Source: Centropus unirufus (lineage: Eukaryota; Chordata; Aves; Cuculiformes; Centropidae). From it: a DNA stretch of 64,000 bases. Numbering within the stretch: position 1 is the first letter of the stretch; every line of letters starts with the position of its first letter. Location of the stretch: contig VYZI01000114.1 of the NCBI GenBank assembly GCA_013397695.1, positions 849,459-913,458 on the forward strand, read 5' to 3'. The notes under the pieces were generated by a model. The model searched no databases. It saw only the letters and a list, made by a program, of their open reading frames with translations, and was not told where the DNA came from. Below, piece after piece: positions 50,901 through 64,000 of this stretch. Both the position numbers and the translations under genes were made by a program.

Positions 50901-51019
50901 TTCTTTCCTTTGTATTGTCCTAACATTCCTAACAGTTTTCTGAAAATAAAATTGGCCATAAAATAAATACATATTTACAAAAGTCTATTAAAGGAATACC
51001 TGCAGAAAAGTCACAGAAG
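47936..51019. other. AT-rich noncoding sequence, possible regulatory DNA
   Basis: About 3 kb without a gene. It includes a small tandem repeat at 48872-48910 and a segment near 49910-49985 containing a rare CpG-bearing 'GACCCGCGGCTAGCC' in otherwise AT-rich DNA. A repeat-free stretch at about 50440-50700 could be a conserved noncoding element. Confidence 0.5.
48872..48910. repeat. Tandem repeat of ATGAAAGCAATTTTA
   Basis: Two full copies (differing at the last base) and a partial third copy of a 15-base unit follow each other. Nearby, at 48969-49011, 'TCAGTCTAA' and 'ATATCTAAG' are also duplicated. This is local slippage or a young tandem duplication. Confidence 0.8.
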
Positions 51020-52165
51020 GCAAGGCAGGGACTGGAAGATTGAACAGTCACTACTATAGGAGATGATCGGGCTCAAAACCATCTAAGGAACCTAAAGGTG
51101 CACAGGTCCAAATAGGGAATTTGCTGTATGGTTGCCCTGAAAGTGTTGTAGTCAATGGCTTAATTTCCAAATGGAGATCGGTGATGAGCAGACTTCCTCA
51201 GGGGTCAGGATTGTAACCAGTGTTAAACATCTTTGTCACAGACATTTACAGCGAGATTGAGTGCACTCTCAGCAAGTTTGCCAATGGTACCAAACTGTGT
51301 GGCATGGTCAACAAGCTGGAGGGAAAGGTTGTCATCCACGAAGGACCTTGACAGGCTTCAGAGGCTGGCCTGTGCTAAACTCATGAAGTTCAACAAGACC
51401 AAGTGAAAGACCCTGCACCTAGGCCTGGGCAATCCCAAGCACAATTACAGGCTGAGTGGAGAATGGACTGAGAAGCACCCAGAAGAAAAGGACTTAGCAC
51501 TGCTGGTGGATGAGAAGGTCAATGCGAGCTGGCAATGTGTGTTTGCAGCCCAGCATATCCTGGACTGCATTAGGAGAAATGTGTGCAGCAGGTTGAGGGA
51601 GGTGATTCTCCCCCTCTACTCCACTCTTGTGAGACCTCACCTGGAGTACTGGATTCAGTTGTGGAGTCCTTAGCACAGGAAGGACATAGATCTGTCAGAG
51701 CAAGTCCAGAGTAGGGCCACAAAGATGATCAGAGGGCTGGAGCACCTCCACTATGAAGACAGGTTGCGAGAGTTGGGCTTGTTTAGCCTGGAGCAGAGAA
51801 GGCTATAGGGAAACCTTATAGAAGCCTGCCAGTATTTAATGGAGGCTACAGGAAAGATGAGGAAGGACTTCTATCAGGGAGTGCTGTGATAGGATGAGGG
51901 GTAACAGTTTTTAAGCTGAAAAAAGAGATATTTAGATTGGATATAAGGAAGAAATTTTTTACTGTGAGTGTAGTGAGATCCTTGTACAGGTTTCCTGGAG
52001 AATTTATGGAAGCTTCATCCCAGGAGAACTTCAAGGCCAGGTTGGATGAGTATTTGAGCAGTCTGATCTAGTGGAAAGTGTCCCTGCCCATGGCCTGTGG
52101 GATGGAACTATATATAGTGTCTTTAAGCTCCCTTCCATCCCAATCCTTTCTATGATTCTATGAAA
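51020..52165 (+). mobile_element. CR1 LINE with internal deletion, intact 3' end
   Basis: This is one of the longest CR1 copies here. It begins in ORF2 upstream of the reverse transcriptase ('HLRNLKVHRSK' equivalent at about 51080-51112), then jumps at about 51112 to the later reverse transcriptase segment 'VVVNGLISKWRSVMSRLPQGS', so several hundred bases of the polymerase are missing. The catalytic box reads FANG instead of FADD (about 51280-51292). The thumb region follows ('FAAQHILDCIRRNVCSRLRE' equivalent, about 51541-51603), then 'VQSRATKMIRGLEHLHYEDR' and the 3' region. The terminus is CCTTTCTATGATTCTATGA at about 52147-52165. Frameshifts and stops make it non-functional. Confidence 0.95.
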
Positions 52166-53819
52166 TATTATTCATCAATATTCATGAAAACTCAACTATA
52201 TAATACAATAAAATTTAAATGGTAAATATTTGTGATGATGGTTTAGCAAAATATTTAAGCTTGTGTTTAAATTTAAGCATAAGTCATCCAGCCAACAATG
52301 ATTTCAGAAACTTAATTAAGGGATGTGGGGTGGGATAGAGCTGCTATGCAGCCTACACAAGAGGCAATGAATAGCAGATATTCCAACAGGTACTCCAAAG
52401 GGTGATTTCACTCACTCAAGTCTCAAGCATTGAACTGTCATGTAGTGAGTGTCATAAAAGGTCAGGAATGAGTTTTTAACAGGAAACTACCATTGCTCTC
52501 TTGTGTATTTGGTCAGCATGGCAACTTTTATTTATTTATTAATTTGACATGTTGCAAGGCATGTAGCACCAAGCCAGTCTTTCTTCCCACCCACAGCTGT
52601 TCTAGCTTATGGTGTCCTCAATCCAATCTAAATGTTCATTTTGCAAATGCTCTGCTGTCAAGTGATAAGTGAAATATAGGATAGAGAGACATTAAGTACT
52701 TAATAGCTTTAGAAATATATTTTCCATCACAATGTCACCAGTTGCCTGTCAGAATTAGTAAATTTTAAGATGTTTAGTGCTCAAACTAGCAGAACACATC
52801 TAGATCAGAAACCAAGAGTAGTAGCTCTGCGAGAGGGCAGCTATGCAAATGCCATGAAAACATAAGTTGCTCTGAGAAGTCTGAAAACACAAGATCAGAC
52901 TGGGAGGTCAAGAGATTATGGAAACATACTGCCCACCTCCCGTGGTGTGCAACAAATTTCCATTTCTTTTCCCAACATGACTAGCCAGCCATAAAGCAAA
53001 ACATAGTTACTACAGACTCAGCAATGCTTTCGGGGTTCTGAGTAAGTCTGGGCTCTATACAGAAATGCAAAACCTGAAGGCAAGTACCTGATCAGACCGG
53101 TTACTTTGTACTTCAGAATTGCCTTTAAATCAACCAAAACTGGGATAGTGGTTGATATTAATTTGTTTATAGCTATCTTACAGACATAATCCACAACTTT
53201 GCGGGGCAGATACAGTTTTCTTATTTTGACAAAAAATGAGATATTCCATATGAAAAATGCAAATCTCCTGAATATTTATTTCGCAGGTGATCTATGATTT
53301 TGCCACTATCAAATTGTAGCTAAAATAATTTCAATTAACATATGGTATGCACTTAGAATCTTCTGAAAGCCACATAAAATTCTCCAGAGTACTTGCCTAA
53401 CCTTTTTGTCATTATTCTTTCCTATATTTTTTAATTAATCTCAGCTTTCTTATACGAGATGCATGCAAAATTAAGGAAATGAACTTTTGACATGGTGTGG
53501 TACTGATTTTTCTTGCTTCTAGTTTTAGTGAGGAAATACACATTCCTTGCTTAAAGAAAAAAAAAAAAGTTAAAAGGCATATCCTGGGTACTGATATTCG
53601 TATTCCATGATGTACACTTCTGCACTGCGAGGAGCACAAGACAACTTCACTTTTACAATTAAGTCTTTTTTCAAAATACTACTGGATGTCAGTATCTTCC
53701 AGATAAGAGAAAATGTTCAGGATATTTTTGTGTATGTTAGAGGATTTGTCGAAAGTACAAAAGAACTCATTATAGATGAGATGGATGCCTGTATATACAT
53801 ACAAAAAAGTAACAACCTG
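52166..53819. other. AT-rich noncoding sequence
   Basis: About 1.65 kb between two CR1 copies. An open frame from 53607 runs through 53819 and into the following CR1 (53885). The part upstream of the CR1 ('ENVQDIFVYVRGFVESTKEL') does not match CR1, and I do not recognise it. A poly(A) run lies near 53557. Confidence 0.5.
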
Positions 53820-54230
53820 GTGAATGGTATGGAGCACAAGTCTTATGCAGAGTGGCTGAGGAAACTGGGGCTGTTTAGCCTTTAGAAGAGGAGGCTGAGG
53901 GGGAAGACCTTTTACCTCTACAATTACCTGAAAGGAGGTTGCAGCATGGTGGTGCTCAGTCTCTCTCCCAAGGAACAAGCAACAGAACAAGAGAAAATGG
54001 CCTCGAGTGGTTTCAGGGGAGGTTTAGACTGGATATTGGGAAATATTCCTTCACCAAAAGCATTGGAACAGGCTGCCCAGGGAATTGATTGAGTCACCAT
54101 GCCTGGAGGTATTACAAGAGATGTGTAGATGTACTTAGGGACATGGTTTATTGGTGGTGCCAGTACTAGGTTAGCAGTTGAACTCGATGGCTTTAAAGCT
54201 CTTTTCCAACCTAAATGATTCTATATTGAT
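53820..54230 (+). mobile_element. CR1 LINE, short 3' end fragment
   Basis: Plus-strand CR1 beginning at the equivalent of 'NGMEHKSYAEWLRKLGLFSL', then the 3' region with 'GTTTAGACTGGATATTGG' and 'AACAGGCTGCCCAGGGAATT'. The terminus is 'AAAGCTCTTTTCCAACCTAA' followed by ATGATTCTAT at about 54215-54230. It shares the CAGTACTAGGTTAG stretch with the copy at 23800-24320, so both belong to the same CR1 subfamily. Confidence 0.93.
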
Positions 54231-57200
54231 ATAATGCAAACATGCAATATTTAGCTACCTCATTGACTTCTCGTAGGTGGCAAAAAAAATCAATTAGAGA
54301 CTAGCAATGAGTATAATATTGATTTCTGGTAATACTTTGATGTTTGTAAGCTTTTTCTTTCTTTCTTTTTTTGTGTGTTTGTTTTTTCTTTCCCTAATGT
54401 AACTTATTTGCCTGTTTCTTACTGGTTCATTTTTTCTTGTGCAAACAATATGGATCATAATATGAATCATGGTCAATAGTCTTCAACTGAAACCAGTGAG
54501 AATTACATCAACAGTTTTAATGAGATGAAATAAAGATCGGTATGTGGATGATATTTGCAGTATTAAATTGTTTTTGAAACTGGACTGTATTCATTGGGAC
54601 ACAACAAACATTCCATCAGTAAAAGCTATAATAAAAACCTTAAAAAGAAAGACTATCAAAAGCATTAAGGAAAAAAAACTGCATGCACCAGCTCACCTGT
54701 CACCTAGAAGCCCCCATCCTCTGAAATAGTGGGTGTTTATCTGACATGCGCACCAACTGGATTTGATCCCAAAATATTTCATTGTAGAAGCTCAAAAATC
54801 CATTTTCAAGCAATCCAACACGAGATATAATGAGAAAATGGCAACAGATTTCTATATTGTTGAGGACACTTACAAAAAGTGTGGAAAAGTTACTGATATC
54901 TTACTTGAAAATATAAAGATATAAGGTGGCAAAGTAAAATAAGGCAAAAGAGACTTGAATGTCAAATTTGCAGTTGTAATAGCATAGTTTGAGTAAGTGC
55001 CAATATTAACATAAATTTCCTCATAGCAAAAAGGTTTTTGAAGGTACAGAATATTGTTTGAAGCACGTCTTAGTTATGCTGCAGTAGAAGAAAACGTGTA
55101 GAAGCATACTGAAGATCAAAAGTCTAAAAAATTATCTGCTTCATTAATTCATTCCAAAATTATGTTTTAGCAATGTCCCTGCAGTACATACTTCAAGAAT
55201 GTATTACCAATATTTTAATATGTTCACTTCAGTGCAAATAGTATTTACCCTTTGGTAACTGTTTAATTATTACCACATCAAGAAACCTCTGACTTCCTTT
55301 ACCCCTTTGGCAAAAATAATATTCCACTTTGTTTTATTGAGGCATTTATCCTTCAAAGAGGTAACGCAGAACATGATCTCAATATATTTATTAAGGGGAA
55401 ATTTGACTTTTTGAAGTACAACATTGACCAACGGGATTTGGTAAGAAATATCAAAAGGAATGGTAAATCACATCAATGATAAATAAATCTAGGGAGGTTT
55501 TTAAATCTTATGCATTCACCTTTATACTAGAGTAAAAACTAATGCTATACTGAAGCCACTTTAAAATTTAAAAATGATGCTGTATACTGAAGGCTGCTGT
55601 CCACTAAGTTCATTAAGATATATAAGAAAAATTAACACTAGATTTTATTTCTGATCAGTTTCCCTTTTGCATTACATGCATTTTCCCTTATTGTGAAGCA
55701 TACAAGATCTATGGAATTGACAATCATCTACATTTGGTATGTTAATTAGGAAGCAACTATATCTTTGGGTGAGCCAGCAAACACACCTTTACTCCACACA
55801 TTACAAGTCTTCTATGAGTATTTTACAGATATATGTTAAAATAAAAAAATATTTATTTTTTTTTTAAATCACGAGAACAATTACTGGGGGGACTGCTGAT
55901 TTCAATCAAACTTCTGATTTATGACTTCTGATTTATGACTACAAGAGACTCTGCTAAGTGATTAGGAGCATACCCAGCAAAGCCCTTAATATTTAAGTTT
56001 GGATTGTATGAGGAGATCCACTGATTTCAGTAATCTACAGGAATCGATCTACTAGAAAAAATTAGAAAAAAAACCCTACCATATTTTACTACCCTTCAAA
56101 GTAGTGAAAAAGGGATAATGCTCCCTCTCCCATGATATAAGCCTGATTTGTACTATTCTTTTCTTTCCTATCTCATTTGACTAAATATCTAATTTAACAA
56201 ATTAATTAGTATGAGGCTTGCTATTTTAAATCCCAGTTCGTCCTTTTTCACTTTCTGGATTTTAATACTCTATTTCATTCCTCCAACTAATTCCTGAAAT
56301 AGAAATGGTAAAGCACACATGCACGCATGCCCACACCCTATATCCAAATACCTAAAACAGACAAGAGACTCTTTATGAAAGCAAATGGAGCTATGAAGCC
56401 AAAAATGAGATTCTAATCTGAAGCTGTTCAAAAATTAATTTCTAAATCAATTTATGATATAGAATTTATTGAATTGTTATTTAGATAGAATTTTTTTAAC
56501 AACTCACTGTTATTTTATTAAACACAAGTGAAAATTATTTATGGACTTCTGTGATCATCCAGGACATGTTACAACAGAATAACTTACAGAGCATATAATT
56601 ATTTTGTCATATAATTATTTGCAACAACTTTTCAGAGTCAGATTTATGCCACGATATTGCACTGTCAGGACTCAGTTTTGTTACATCACAATGAAGCTTT
56701 GCAAACCCATGCAGTTTTAAAAGTGAAGCTACATTCTCACTCTGCTTCAATTCCATTTAATTTATTGTCATTTCTCTTTTATTTGCCCTGAGGGACAGGT
56801 ACCTTTCCTTTGCACCAAACCCTTTTCTGGATCTTGGATACATACATGGTTAATGAAGGTTCAGCCTATGAAGATAGAGGTGAAGACCACCTCTTGGCTA
56901 GCATGTTCCACTGTAGCGATTGCAACAATATTATGGTCAGCCACGTTTTGATCTGACCCTGACCCGAGAAGGGATGAGGAGATATCCCAGAGAAAAATAA
57001 TTTGGGGTAGAGATACATGTAGATATAAATGTGATTAATTCTGATCACAAGTGTGAAAGTTCAAAGAGCGGATCACAGGGCCTTCAGTATTCATATCTGG
57101 GCTGCAGGTTGAATTACACTGCTCTGAATCATTTATAAAGAAAAAGTCATAAACTGTAAAGCCAGGAAAATGTGAGAAATACATTTCTCCATTATCCTCA

Positions 57201-60200
57201 GGCACTGGTTCTTTGTACAATTTTACATACGCTGCTTGTTATGATGATATTGATTAGTAAGTCAACAGAAGGTTTCACGAGGGACTGCAGATCTCTTTAC
57301 TACTGTTCTGCAATATTAAAATGTCATTACTGAGTCACCAACTTTTTATCCTGCTGTAAAGTTATTCTCTGATGATTGCCTGCCTGAGCTTAAATTTGAA
57401 ACTGTCACCCACAGACTTGTAGAAGTGATTCAACTTCACTTATAAGGAAACTGAAATTAAATATTCATCCCTGGACTCCATTTCAGATTCAAACTGACTG
57501 AAGTTCCTCAAGGCAAAATGTACTTAAGTCGAGAATTTTTTTTTCAATCTGAAAAATACAGAATGTCTATTTATCAGGGCTGGACAGTGAAATAGTCATT
57601 TATTTGGACCTTTTCCCTATTTTGCAGCATGTTTTTTATTGTTTTGGCTAGGTTAACTCCTTCTCCAACAGGGATTACTTTTAGAAAACTGAATGTCCAA
57701 ACTGACATCCTATCTGCTGTACAGAAAAAAATGTCAGTATATTGTGGAAGACATTAGATTTGAAGCATGTAAACTTCCTTTCAGTGGTGAGCATTTCCGC
57801 AGGTAGCAGCCTTTGAAATGGAGGCAAACTACTTTTGAGAATAAGTGATTACCGTATTATTAAAGTCCAGTTAAATCCTCAGATGGATGTAATGGCTTGA
57901 GACTTAGCTCAACTTCCAATTTACAGATCCACTTCAGGGTTTACCTACTGTGGAACCAAAAATGTCTGAGTAAATAAAGATAAAATGTTAAATTCGCCTC
58001 TAGTCAAGATTTCCTCTCACTACAAGAAGTGAGAAAATTCACTGATCCAGGACAAAGAAGCAAAGGATTCTTCTTCACAAGGGAAATTCTTCTTAAGAAA
58101 GTTGCAGATAATTTATTGGAAAAGGGTCCACAGACTTGAAATGTCATTAATTTATGGTGCTCAAAGGGTTAAAGACTATTTTATTTAGAGCTTTTTTTAT
58201 TTATTTGCAAAATATTATTAAATTTTATTTATTTCTTGCTCAAACACTGGTAAACTAGTATAAGATTTGGCATTTTTTAATATATTACTAAATTCTACTT
58301 AGAGCAGATTTTAAATACATTACAATATGTTGTATTTGGGAACCATATCAAATCCTTACATACTCTCACAGAGAAAGAGTAAGCCAGGCATTGCATGTAC
58401 CAACATGGGCAAAGCCATTGAGAAAATTAGTAAGGAATTAAGATCCATGTAGTCTCAGACCAGCCCTATCCAGGCTGCAGAACAAAAGGGAGCCAAAAGG
58501 ATTTGGGAAAATGCTCAGTTCATAGTTTTCCCCCAAGGACCACTCTCAAAGGACACTAAAACAATAGTAAAAATGGTAATATTTAACATCTTCTCTGCTT
58601 TCATTACTATCAACGTGAATTAGTCAATATATTAAGTATATATAGCTTTTGTAAAACTGTGAAATTGGAAAAATCAAAAAGTATGAGATGTAAATGTATA
58701 AAAAAGTGCATAAGTTCATACTTTCATATATTTACTAAAACACTGAACCATCTCAAGTACTTTACTTTCTATGTGTAGAAGGGCTTTCCCTTTTAAAATT
58801 CATTAGCACATTTCTTTCTTTCTGTAAGTTAACTTTGTATTATATGTTAAAGATAATTTTGTACTTATGGGATTCCACCTTGATTTACAACAGATAAGGT
58901 ATAAAGATTGAGGCAAGATATACAGTAATTACAAGTATGAAGGCAATAAAAGTGGAAACATATTTTTTGTAAATCAGCAAAATATGAGACATATATTCAA
59001 GGCTTTGGCCAGTATTGGATTCAAATGAGAACCACTAGCTACAATAAATAGTTGTTGCTTTTAGTGAGTACCGTCCACTTCATCTCAAGAGTAGAATCCT
59101 AACTTTTAATTAAAAAAAATATGTCAGGAATATGTCAGCCAATATCCTGATTCAAGTACAAATTTTAATACTTGGTTTGGGGCTTCTTACTTAAGTAATG
59201 AGACATTTGTTCGAATGTAAATGTCTAGATTTTCAGTTTCTCATGTCTGGTCAAGAAGACTAAGAAAGGAACTGAAAACTAATCTAGGAGTCTTTGTGTC
59301 AACTTGTCACGTATAAACGGATCTTACTCCATTTTTTAATGAAGGACTTGGTATGGTTACAGAGCCTTCAAATTGCAAGTAGAATTTCAACCCAGCAAAA
59401 CAGCATAAGCAGCTGTTTTTATTCTAGATTACATTACCATTTTTTACATGAATCTATGACTTACATTAAATTAGAATCTGCTTTGTCTTTGACCCGTATC
59501 TTATGTAAAAGTTCTGCTTTTCTAAGATTTTAAAATGCCAAGCAGTCTTGTGTTTAAAGATATGACATTCACACTTATCTTCCTTGTATGACGTAACAGT
59601 ATTTCTCTCCATAGGCTTCTCATCTATATGAAAGAAGGTCTTGGCCTCGTGCTTTTCCTCCCTGTGCAAAGCACTCTCTAGGAAAATTACCTCTAGTTTA
59701 AACCTGGCTTCTGCCTAAGCAGGTGTCAGAACCAAATTATGAAAGGACAAACTCAAACTACTAATTGCAGAAAACACGTTTTATCTCTGCTTCTTTTTGA
59801 TGAACAGCACAGCAAGAAATATTTAATTATTGTTTAATTATGTTTACTAGAAGTATATCTAAAGGCTTTAATCTTCCAGGGATGAATATGGGAAAGAAAT
59901 TTTAATCAATGCTGTCAATGCAGAGAATGCAATACTAAAACTTATCTATCATTAGTGATACTTCTTTACTTTCCTATTAACTTACATTAATAACAAGAAC
60001 AAAGATGTTGTTTATAGTTCCTTATGGATAAAAATTCCTGCTTAAAAGAATAGGAAACAAATTGAAGAGGATACAAGTATCAGTAACATGATTTAATTCT
60101 ATGTCCCCTGGCATCATGAGTGGACCCTGAGTAAGAGCTAAGGCTTTGACCCCAAATCTTTAGTACATTCTTTTACACTGTGCATGTACCTGAAATCCCA

Positions 60201-63029
60201 AAAGATCTCAAGATGAGATAATGAAAGTAACAACATCTAGCTATTAAATGCCCATTTCACATGCCAGACAAATTAAATCCCTCATCCTGAGACTAAGCCT
60301 ATATTATCTAATGATAGGTACTTGGAAGACAGATTACTTGTTTATTATGCCACTACTTATAACTTCCCTCCAATTGATTCAGACAGTTTCACCACAGGAC
60401 CATATTTTACCTTGCAACAAGGAAAACAACAAGAACAACAAGATTACAAAAGAATTTCATAAAACATATGATGATGTAGGGTTTCTGAATTTCAAAACAG
60501 TCTTTCATACCAGACACACTTTCTTAGACTTACAAAATCATCTATTTTGAATTTAGAAGCTTCAGAGAAGATACTATGTTTAAATCCAGTGGTGAAGAAA
60601 GCTAAGTGCTTAGGTATCATAAAGATACAAATTTGGTTTACATAATTAGCATCATATCATATCAACAATCATCTCATATCAACAACTACATTAAAATAAA
60701 TTTTAAAGGTCCCAGCAAGTTCCATAGCAAAAAAATATGAAAAATGAAGGGGACATTTCTCTTTGATGTTTATATCAAGAAGATGTATCAAGATATCAAC
60801 CAGACCACGAAATAAAAATCTTTAATAAACTTTTAATAAAAATATTACTATATCGTTTGGAATGGTTCTTTATCCTTGGAATATGAAATGCCCAGAGTAA
60901 ACTGAGAAATGCTTTTTTTTTTTAGTATGTGTGGCCATTTTACGAATTTGCTTGAAATGAAATTCAAGAACACTTTGTCTCTCTGCTTTCTCAGATATGT
61001 TACTGCAGTCTTATTTGTTTCAAATAATAATTTGGAACATAAGAGTTCTAAAATCAAGTGAGATTATTCTCTCTTTAAAAGGTACTGTTTAAGTGTGCAG
61101 CAGTGATGCTAACACCCTTTAAAATCAATGTGGAGGGTCAGAGAACAGTACAGAAATGCTTTAGATAGTCAGACAACAGGTAGAAATGGTCATGCTTTCA
61201 CAGTGCCTATGTCCCTTCACTTACTACAAATATGATTAAGTGTATCCTATTCCATGGATGACAGCTGAATTTCAGAAGTCTAAATTAATGTAAATAAAAC
61301 TATACCAGGGTCCATAAAACATTTATTCTATGTTAGATCATTTTTTTATCTAACATTAGAAATGTGACAAAAAAAGCATAGATTCCCAGCTGAGATATGT
61401 AATGTAATTTTCAGAATTATCAAAGGGAAAACTAACAAAAAATTATGACATCCTTTGATGGTAGAAAAATATCACTGTTTCACCTTAAAAAAAACAAACA
61501 TTGCATTCTGTTAAGCTATTGAAAGTAGTATTATGGGTTTTAAAAGAGTGTTAAACAAACAACATATTAAGTCGTACGATCTTATGTATAGAGAAAAGAG
61601 TTACATGAGAACTCACAAAAGCCATTCACCAGTTCATGAGGTCAGAATTATGTTGACTGTCCTAAACAAGGTCTGTTTGATTTTATCCATTATTTTTATA
61701 ATACTTTTAGCATTACAATAAATAATATGTGAATTCACGTAAGAACTTGAAAAAAATGTACTTGACATATCTCTAAAGCCTCATTTTTCAACTAGGACTA
61801 GACAGAGCTGTGATTTGAATTGGAAAGAGGAGGTTTTCCCTTTCTTGAAACGCAGTTGAATGATCATGCATAATGAAAACACAAGCAAGAGTCAGCTTCA
61901 TGCAAAAAAAGCACTAGATGGGAATTAATGAACTGGTCAATTTCCCTAAACCCTGCTAATAGAACACATTTTGCCCAAGCAAATTGTTCTGTATCAGAAA
62001 GAGGATATATATTATACATGCATCTGTCTAAATTCATACAAACTTTTAGGAGATTACAAATCTATGGCTTGTGACTTTGGTATTAAAAGGAACATTATTT
62101 GAGAGACTTTGGTAAAATAAAATTATCAAAATTGCTTACTCAATTATATTTAAAGGAACAGAATATGTTTTCCGCCTCTGAGACAGTTTTATATTAGTTG
62201 TCAAACATCAAGACAGAAAATTATGGTCCCCAGACCTTTCATTCATCTTCCTGAGTTTAAATTACCATAAAGTTGAAGCTTGTATTACCCAATATTAAAT
62301 GCAATTTAGTATCGTTTGCATAAAAAACAAAACAAACAAAAAACCAGAAAAAAATCCAAAACCTTGTTGAAATAAGCTTAATGTACCGTATACTTACTCT
62401 GCCTAAAGAATTTTCATGCATAGAAACAAAACAGATTCCTGATGTTTAACTGTGGTGTCAAGAACCTATCTTCAGTTCCTTGAAGCTCACCAATCCCTCA
62501 TACAACTACTGTATAACAGCTGTTTTCTACTGTGCTTAGCAGTGCAAATGGGGACACTTTACAATCTTTGCTAAAAACAGTTGCACAAAGCAATTTATGC
62601 AATAGTCTAAATATTACCAGTGACATTTCAGAGCAGCAATTTCCTCATAAAGTTTTTAAGAAAACTTTAACCTCTCAAAAGTATACAAATTTTCACTTAC
62701 TAAGAATAACACTAGTATTCTTGTTTTCTAATAGATTTCAGTATGAATACAAGTGACACTGCATGCATGTGTGCAGTATGCAGTGCAACTAACGTCTACA
62801 GTTCCTTCTCCAAAATCACTAGGTCATATTGTGTTTTATTAAATTTCCATTTGCAGCAGTAAGGTACACATGTTAAGGACAGCATTATTAATGGTTTGGT
62901 GTCTAAGGGTCAACACATGCATGCAAGGGTATTAAGAAACAAGAGAATTAGAATACTCACATCAGAAGAACCACTTTTCCATTCTTCATCTTTCCACATC
63001 TGCGTCATTCCCTTATTTTCTTTTTCAGA
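54231..63029. other. 8.8-kb AT-rich noncoding stretch
   Basis: No gene or clear transposon. Reading frames are at most 100 codons (60248-60550) without recognised domains. Local structures include a 14-base tandem repeat at 55910-55939, a low-complexity A-run/T-run pair near 55837-55868, and a duplicated CATATCAACAA motif at 60657-60686. Confidence 0.6.
55910..55939. repeat. Tandem duplication of ACTTCTGATTTATG
   Basis: Two perfect copies of a 14-base unit follow each other directly and continue with ACT. It is a small slippage duplication. Confidence 0.85.
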
Positions 63030-64000
63030 TTATGGAATCATAGATTGGTTTCAGTTGGAAAAGACCTTTAAGATCATCGAGTCCAACCACCAATTCAGCC
63101 CTGCTATGTCTGCTGCTAGATTGTGTCCCCAAGGCTAACATCTACTCATCTTTTAAACACCTCCAGGGGCAGTGATTCAACTACCTCCCTGGACACCCTA
63201 CAACAATGCTTGACAACTCTTTCAGTAAAGAAATTCCTCCTAATATCCAGTCTAAAACTCCCCTGGTGCATCTTGAAGCCATTTCCTCTTGTTCTTCCAC
63301 TAGCTTCCAGGGAGAAAAGACAAATCCTCACTTTGCTACAACCTCCTTTTATATAGCTGTAGAGAGCAGTAAGGTCTCCCCTCTGTCTCATTTTCTTCAG
63401 ACTAAACAATCCCAGCTCCCTCCGCTGCTCCTCATAAAGCTTGTGCTCTAAACCCTTCACCAGCACTGTTGCCCTTCCCTGGGCAAGCTCTAGCATCTCA
63501 ATATCCTCCTTGAGGTAAGGAGCCCAAAACTAAACACAGTATTCAAGGTGCAACCTCACCGGCACCAAGTACAGGGGAAGGGTTGTTTTGTTAGCCCTGC
63601 TGGCCACAATATTCCTGATGTAGGCCAGGATGTCATTTGCCTTCTTGGCCACTTGGGCACAGTTTTGGCTCATACATATTCAGTTGACTATCAACACCCC
63701 CAGATCCTTGTCTTCTAGGCAACTCTCCAGACATTCCTCTCTAAGACTGTAAAATTGCATGGGGTTATTGTGATCCAAGTGCAGGACCCAATACTTGGCC
63801 ATATTGAATCTCATGCAATTGGCCTCAGTTTACTGACCCAGCCTGTCCAGGTCCCTCTGTAGAACCTGTCTACTCTCAGGCAGACCAACAATCCTACCCA
63901 GCTCAGTATCATCTGCAAAAGTATTGAGGGTGCAATCAATTCCCTCTTCCATGTCATTGGTAAAGATATTAAACAGATCTTGGCAGCATACTGAGCCCTG
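63030..64000 (-). mobile_element. CR1 LINE, minus strand, cut by window end
   Basis: The 3' terminus faces left at about 63030 (TATGGAATCATAGATTGG, then GTTGGAAAAGACCTTTAAG). Reading inward on the minus strand, the C-terminal ORF2 segment is open for 116 codons at 63146-63496, with 'GLEHKLYEEQRRELGLFSL' and 'DIRRNFFTERVVKH'. Further in come the thumb region and, near 63900-63925, the catalytic box 'NTFADDTELG', which here keeps both aspartates. The element continues past the right edge, so its 5' extent is unknown. In-frame breaks are still present between segments. Confidence 0.95.

Noticed and set aside
54544..54960. Possible processed pseudogene
   Set aside because: The translation looks moderately protein-like (lysine-rich, 'MATDFYIVEDTYKKCGK') but I cannot match it to a family, and there is no poly(A) tail or consistent frame.

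Overview
This is vertebrate nuclear DNA, almost certainly from a bird. It is AT-rich, has no long open reading frame (the longest, 136 codons, looks like chance), and carries many fragments of the CR1 LINE retrotransposon, including the CR1 3' terminus built from short ATTCTATG-type repeats. Two long terminal repeats (LTRs) resemble an ERVL-type family I know from neoavian genomes, which suggests a neoavian bird rather than a galliform. I found no protein-coding gene, tRNA, rRNA, CRISPR array or prokaryotic feature. The window is best read as intergenic or deep intronic sequence.

Layout. From 1 to about 9.7 kb there is mostly unique AT-rich DNA with one minus-strand LTR at 1118-1640. A CR1 internal fragment lies at 9.7-10.1 kb. 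From 14.67 to 16.98 kb there is a nested cluster: an outer CR1 is split by a second CR1, and the second is interrupted by about 470 bp of other sequence with a long pyrimidine tract. At 18.23-19.47 kb a second LTR of the same family is split by a minus-strand CR1. Further CR1 pieces lie at 23.8-24.3, 36.5-37.4, 41.0-41.6, 47.0-47.9, 51.0-52.2 and 53.8-54.2 kb. A minus-strand CR1 begins at 63.03 kb and runs off the right end.

The stretches between these elements hold no recognisable gene. The longest repeat-poor block, 24.3-36.5 kb, contains subregions that could be conserved noncoding DNA, but that needs cross-species alignment. All mobile elements are inactive remnants with frameshifts, stops, truncations or internal deletions, so the genes here do not work together as a system. 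I found no sign of a new biological system. The most informative structures are the nested insertions, which give a relative order of transposition events.
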